Assembly: GCF_016862315.1 (NCBI RefSeq)
Contig: NZ_BOMS01000051.1
Location: forward strand, 1-64,000
DNA from: Actinoplanes palleronii
GTDB taxonomy: Bacteria > Actinomycetota > Actinomycetes > Mycobacteriales > Micromonosporaceae
Length of the DNA: 64,000 nucleotides
Direction: 5' to 3'
Positions 61,039 through 64,000 of the stretch are shown piece after piece (the stretch's first letter is position 1; each line of letters starts with the position of its first letter). The notes beneath the pieces were generated by a model. That model saw only the letters and a program-made list of their open reading frames with translations. It ran no database searches and was not told the DNA's origin. Both the position numbers and the translations under genes were made by a program.

Positions 61039-63533
61039 TGACCGACGTAGCGAAGAGGGCCGACCTGGTCACGCTGACCATCGACGGCGTCGAGGTCACC
61101 GCGGAGAAGGGCGAGCTGCTCATCCGGGTGGCCGAGCGGATGGGCACCGCGATCCCGCGGTTCTGCGACCACCCGCTGCTGGCGCCGGCCGGTGCCTGCC
61201 GCCAGTGCCTGGTCGAGGTGGAGGGCCAGCGCAAGCCGATCGCCTCGTGCACCCAGACGGTGGCCGAGGGCATGGTGGTGAAGACCCAGGTCAGCTCGCC
61301 GGTGGCGGCCAAGGCCCAGGCCGGCGTGATGGAACTGCTGCTGATCAACCACCCGCTGGACTGCCCGACCTGCGACAAGGGCGGTGAGTGCCCGTTGCAG
61401 AACCAGGCGATGAGCAACGGCCGCGCCGAGTCGCGGTTCCACGAGCCCAAGCGCGAGTACGAGAAGCCGATCCACATCTCCAGCCAGGTGCTGCTGGACC
61501 GGGAGCGCTGCGTGCTCTGCCAGCGCTGCACCCGGTTCTCCGAGGAGATCGCCGGCGACAAGTTCATCGACCTGATGGACCGGTCCTCCGGCGAGCAGAT
61601 CAACGTCTACCGGGACGACTTCTTCGGTGGCACGGGCACCGGGGACGGCCAGGTCGGCGAGGGCGAGGGGGACGTCGCGTTCAACTCGTACTTCTCCGGC
61701 AACACCATCCAGATCTGCCCGGTCGGCGCGCTGACCGGCGAGCAGTACCGGTTCCGCGCCCGCCCGTTCGACCTGGTCTCCTCGCCGACCACCTGCGAGC
61801 ACTGCGCGGCCGGCTGTTCGATGCGAGCCGACCACCGGCGCGGCAAGGTGCTGCGCCGGCTGGCCGGTGACGACGCCGCGGTCAACGAGGAGTGGAACTG
61901 CGACAAGGGCCGGTGGGGTTTCCGCTACACCACGGCCAACGAGCGCATCACCACGCCGCTGGTCCGGGACTCGCGGACCGGGCAGCTGCGCGAGGCGTCC
62001 TGGAGCGAGGCGCTGCTCACCGCCGCGGAAGGCCTGAAGGCGGCCCGCGAGCGGGGCGTCGGGGTGCTGACCGGCGGGCGGCTCACCGTGGAGGACGCGT
62101 ACTCGTACGCGAAATTCGCCCGGATCGTGCTGCGGACCAACGACATCGACTTCCGGGCGCGGCCGGTCCGAGCCTCCGGCTCGTCGGCCGAGATCACCGA
62201 GGAGGCCGATTTCCTCGCGGCCGCGGTGGCCGGGATTTCCGAGGTTTCGTACGCCGATGTCGAGGCCGCCCCGTCCGCTCTGATCGTCGGACTGGAGCCG
62301 GAGGAGGAGTGCCCGATCCTCTTCCTGCGTCTGCGCAAGGCGACCAACCGCCGCAAACTGCAGGTCACGGCGATCGCGCCGTATCTGTCCCGCGGCTTCG
62401 AGAAGCTCAGCGCCACGCTCGTCGCGGCGGTGCCGGGTGACGAGGCCCGGCTGCTGAACACCGACCCGGCGGTCGCCGAGGCGCTCAGCGCTCCGGGCAG
62501 CCTGCTGCTGGTCGGCGAACGCCTGGCCACCGTGCCGGGTGGGCTCTCCGCGGCCGCGGCGCTGGCCGCCCGGACCGGCGCCCGCCTCGCGTGGGTGCCG
62601 CGCCGGGCCGGTGACCGGGGTGCGGTCGACGCCGGCTGCCTGCCGAACCTGCTGCCGGGTGGTCGCCCGGTCGGCGACCCGGGCGCTCGCGCCGAGCTGT
62701 CGCTGGGCTGGGCGGTCGACTCCGGCGTGCTGCCGAGCCGGCCGGGCCGGGACGTCGACGCGATCATCGCGGCGGCGGCCGACGGGACACTCGGCGGCCT
62801 GCTGGTCGGCGCGGTGGACCCGGGCGACCTGACCGACCCGGTCCTCGCCGAGCAGGCGCTGGACGCGGTGCCCTTCCTGGTCAGCCTGGAACTGCGCACC
62901 AGCGCGGTGACCGAGCGGGCCGACGTGGTGCTGCCGATCGCGCCGGCGGTGGAGAAGTCCGGCACCTACATGGACTGGGAGGGCCGGCTGCGGTCCTTCG
63001 AGAAGGTCCTGGGCAGCACGGCGATGACCGACGGCCGGGTGCTGGAGGCGATCGCCGCGCTGCTGGACGTCACCCTGAACACCGGCGACGTGCAGGCGGT
63101 GCGCCGCGAGCTGGGCGCGCTGCCGGCCGGCACGGCCCGTCCCGAGCTGCCGTCGATCGCCGCCGAGGCGGTCGCCGAGCCGGGTGAGCGGGCCGCGGTG
63201 CTGGCCACCTGGCACCAGCTGATCGACCTGGGCACGCTGACCGAGGGCGACGCGGTGCTGGCCGGCACGGCGAGACCGCCGGTCGTCCGGCTCGGCAAGG
63301 AGCTGGCCGAGCAGCTGCGGGTCACCGACGGCGACCTGCTCACGGTCCGCAGTGATCGCGGCTCGGTGACGCTGCCGGCCGCGATCGCCGACCTGCCCCG
63401 GCAGGTGGTGTGGCTGCCGACCAACTCGCCGGCTTCGACGGTGCGCCGCAGTCTCGGCGTCACCGCCGGCGCGGTGGTCCGGTTGTCGGCCGGTCTGCCC
63501 GGTCCGATTCTCGCCGAGGGAGTTGAGCGATGA
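61038..63533 (+). CDS. nuoG: NADH-quinone oxidoreductase subunit G
   Basis: The 831-residue subunit starts at ATG 61038, overlapping the nuoF stop; the open frame before it is a shadow. The N-terminus has a 2Fe-2S domain (RFCDHPLLAPAGACRQCLVEVEGQ), then Cys ligands of 4Fe-4S clusters (CPTCDKGGECPLQNQ, RCVLCQRCTRFSEEIAGD, ICPVGALTGEQYR, CEHCAAGCSMRADHR) and a molybdopterin-oxidoreductase-like body that lacks a full active site in this family. It carries electrons within the peripheral arm. Confidence 0.96.
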
Positions 63534-64000
63534 ACGTCCTTCTCGCGGCGCACGCGGAGGACCCGACCCTGCAGACGTTCGAACAGGACGTCTGGTGGAT
63601 CGTGCTGATCAAGCTGCTCGGGCTGTTCGTCCTGCTGCTGATCCTGACGCTGTTCACGATCAACTACGAGCGCAAGGTCGTGGCCCGGATGGCGGTCCGG
63701 CCGGGCCCCAACCAGGTCGGGTTCCGCGGTTATCTGACCAGCCTCAGCGACGGCCTGAAGCTGCCGTTCAAAGAGGAGATCATTCCGAAGACCGCCGACA
63801 AGATCGTCTACTTCCTCGCCCCGGTCATCTCGGCGACCACGGCGTTCACCGCCTTCGCGGTGATCCCGTTCGGTGGCGTGGTGAACATGTTCGGTCATCG
63901 GACCGCGCTGCAGCTCACCGACGTACCAGTCTCGGTGCTGGTGCTGCTGGCCTGCTCGTCGATGAGCGTCTACGGCGTGGTGCTGGCCGGCTGGGCGTCC
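63530..64000 (+). CDS. nuoH: NADH-quinone oxidoreductase subunit H (3' end outside window)
   Basis: ATG 63530 overlaps the nuoG stop and the frame is open to the window end (157 codons). It shows a first membrane helix (VWWIVLIKLLGLFVLLLILT), INYERKVVARMAVRPGPNQVG and GYLTSLSDGLKLPFKEEIIP, the highly conserved NuoH quinone-site region. The remaining half lies beyond base 64000. Confidence 0.95.
   Translation, partial: MNVLLAAHAEDPTLQTFEQDVWWIVLIKLLGLFVLLLILTLFTINYERKVVARMAVRPGPNQVGFRGYLTSLSDGLKLPFKEEIIPKTADKIVYFLAPVISATTAFTAFAVIPFGGVVNMFGHRTALQLTDVPVSVLVLLACSSMSVYGVVLAGWAS

Overview
The window is very GC-rich DNA with strong G/C bias at third codon positions, frequent GTG starts and ATGA/GTGA stop-start overlaps. 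It carries a BldC-type regulator, SigE-family sigma factors, a DUF4229 protein, the futalosine route to menaquinone, and respiratory genes in an order I recall from Streptomyces chromosomes. This points to the core chromosome of a filamentous actinobacterium, most likely Micromonosporaceae (Actinoplanes-like). I see no phage, transposon, plasmid, CRISPR, tRNA or rRNA signature.

Layout. 1-4.5 kb: the 3' part of a tandem-HAMP hybrid histidine kinase, a stand-alone receiver protein and a secreted PL3-type pectate lyase. 4.5-6.8 kb: a SigE-family sigma factor with a membrane partner, an acetyltransferase and a STAS anti-sigma antagonist. 6.9-12.9 kb: hemL, a histidine phosphatase and a complete System II cytochrome c maturation set (ResA, CcdA, ResB, CcsB). 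13.8-18.4 kb: UbiD, UbiA (MqnP) and UbiX proteins of late menaquinone synthesis, interrupted by a second sigma factor/membrane protein pair. 18.4-28.6 kb: BldC, an Lrp regulator, a PLP enzyme, a membrane-anchored HELAH metallopeptidase, a glycolipid-binding-like protein, a DEAD-box RNA helicase with RG-rich tail repeats, a highly repetitive tail-anchored protein and an NlpC/P60 hydrolase. 28.9-33.8 kb: mqnE, two small membrane proteins and a BtuFCD-type ABC importer. 33.8-45.6 kb: accessory enzymes, an LRV-repeat protein with a cysteine cluster, a HelD/HelR-like RNA polymerase helicase, an ArsR/MFS pair with a large dyad over the MFS start, mqnA, an LPITG-anchored surface protein and an aldo/keto reductase. 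45.6-51.1 kb: repeat-rich non-coding DNA, a SWIM/SNF2 gene pair and a divergent VOC/TetR pair. 51.2-64 kb: mqnC, menG (ubiE), a MenJ-like quinone reductase and nuoA-nuoH (nuoH cut by the window end).

How the genes fit together. MqnA, MqnE and MqnC with UbiA/UbiD/UbiX proteins make demethylmenaquinone, MenG methylates it and the MenJ-like enzyme probably reduces its side chain. The nuo complex reduces that menaquinone, and hemL plus the System II genes supply haem and mature c-type cytochromes further down the chain. mqnB, mqnD and the polyprenyl diphosphate synthase are not in the window.

The observations most worth checking are the SWIM/SNF2 pair, the HELAH membrane peptidase, the repetitive tail-anchored protein, the Cys-rich insertion in the LRV protein, the hairpin over the MFS start codon, the tetraloop hairpin ahead of menG, and the tandem repeats at 44.5 and 45.8 kb.
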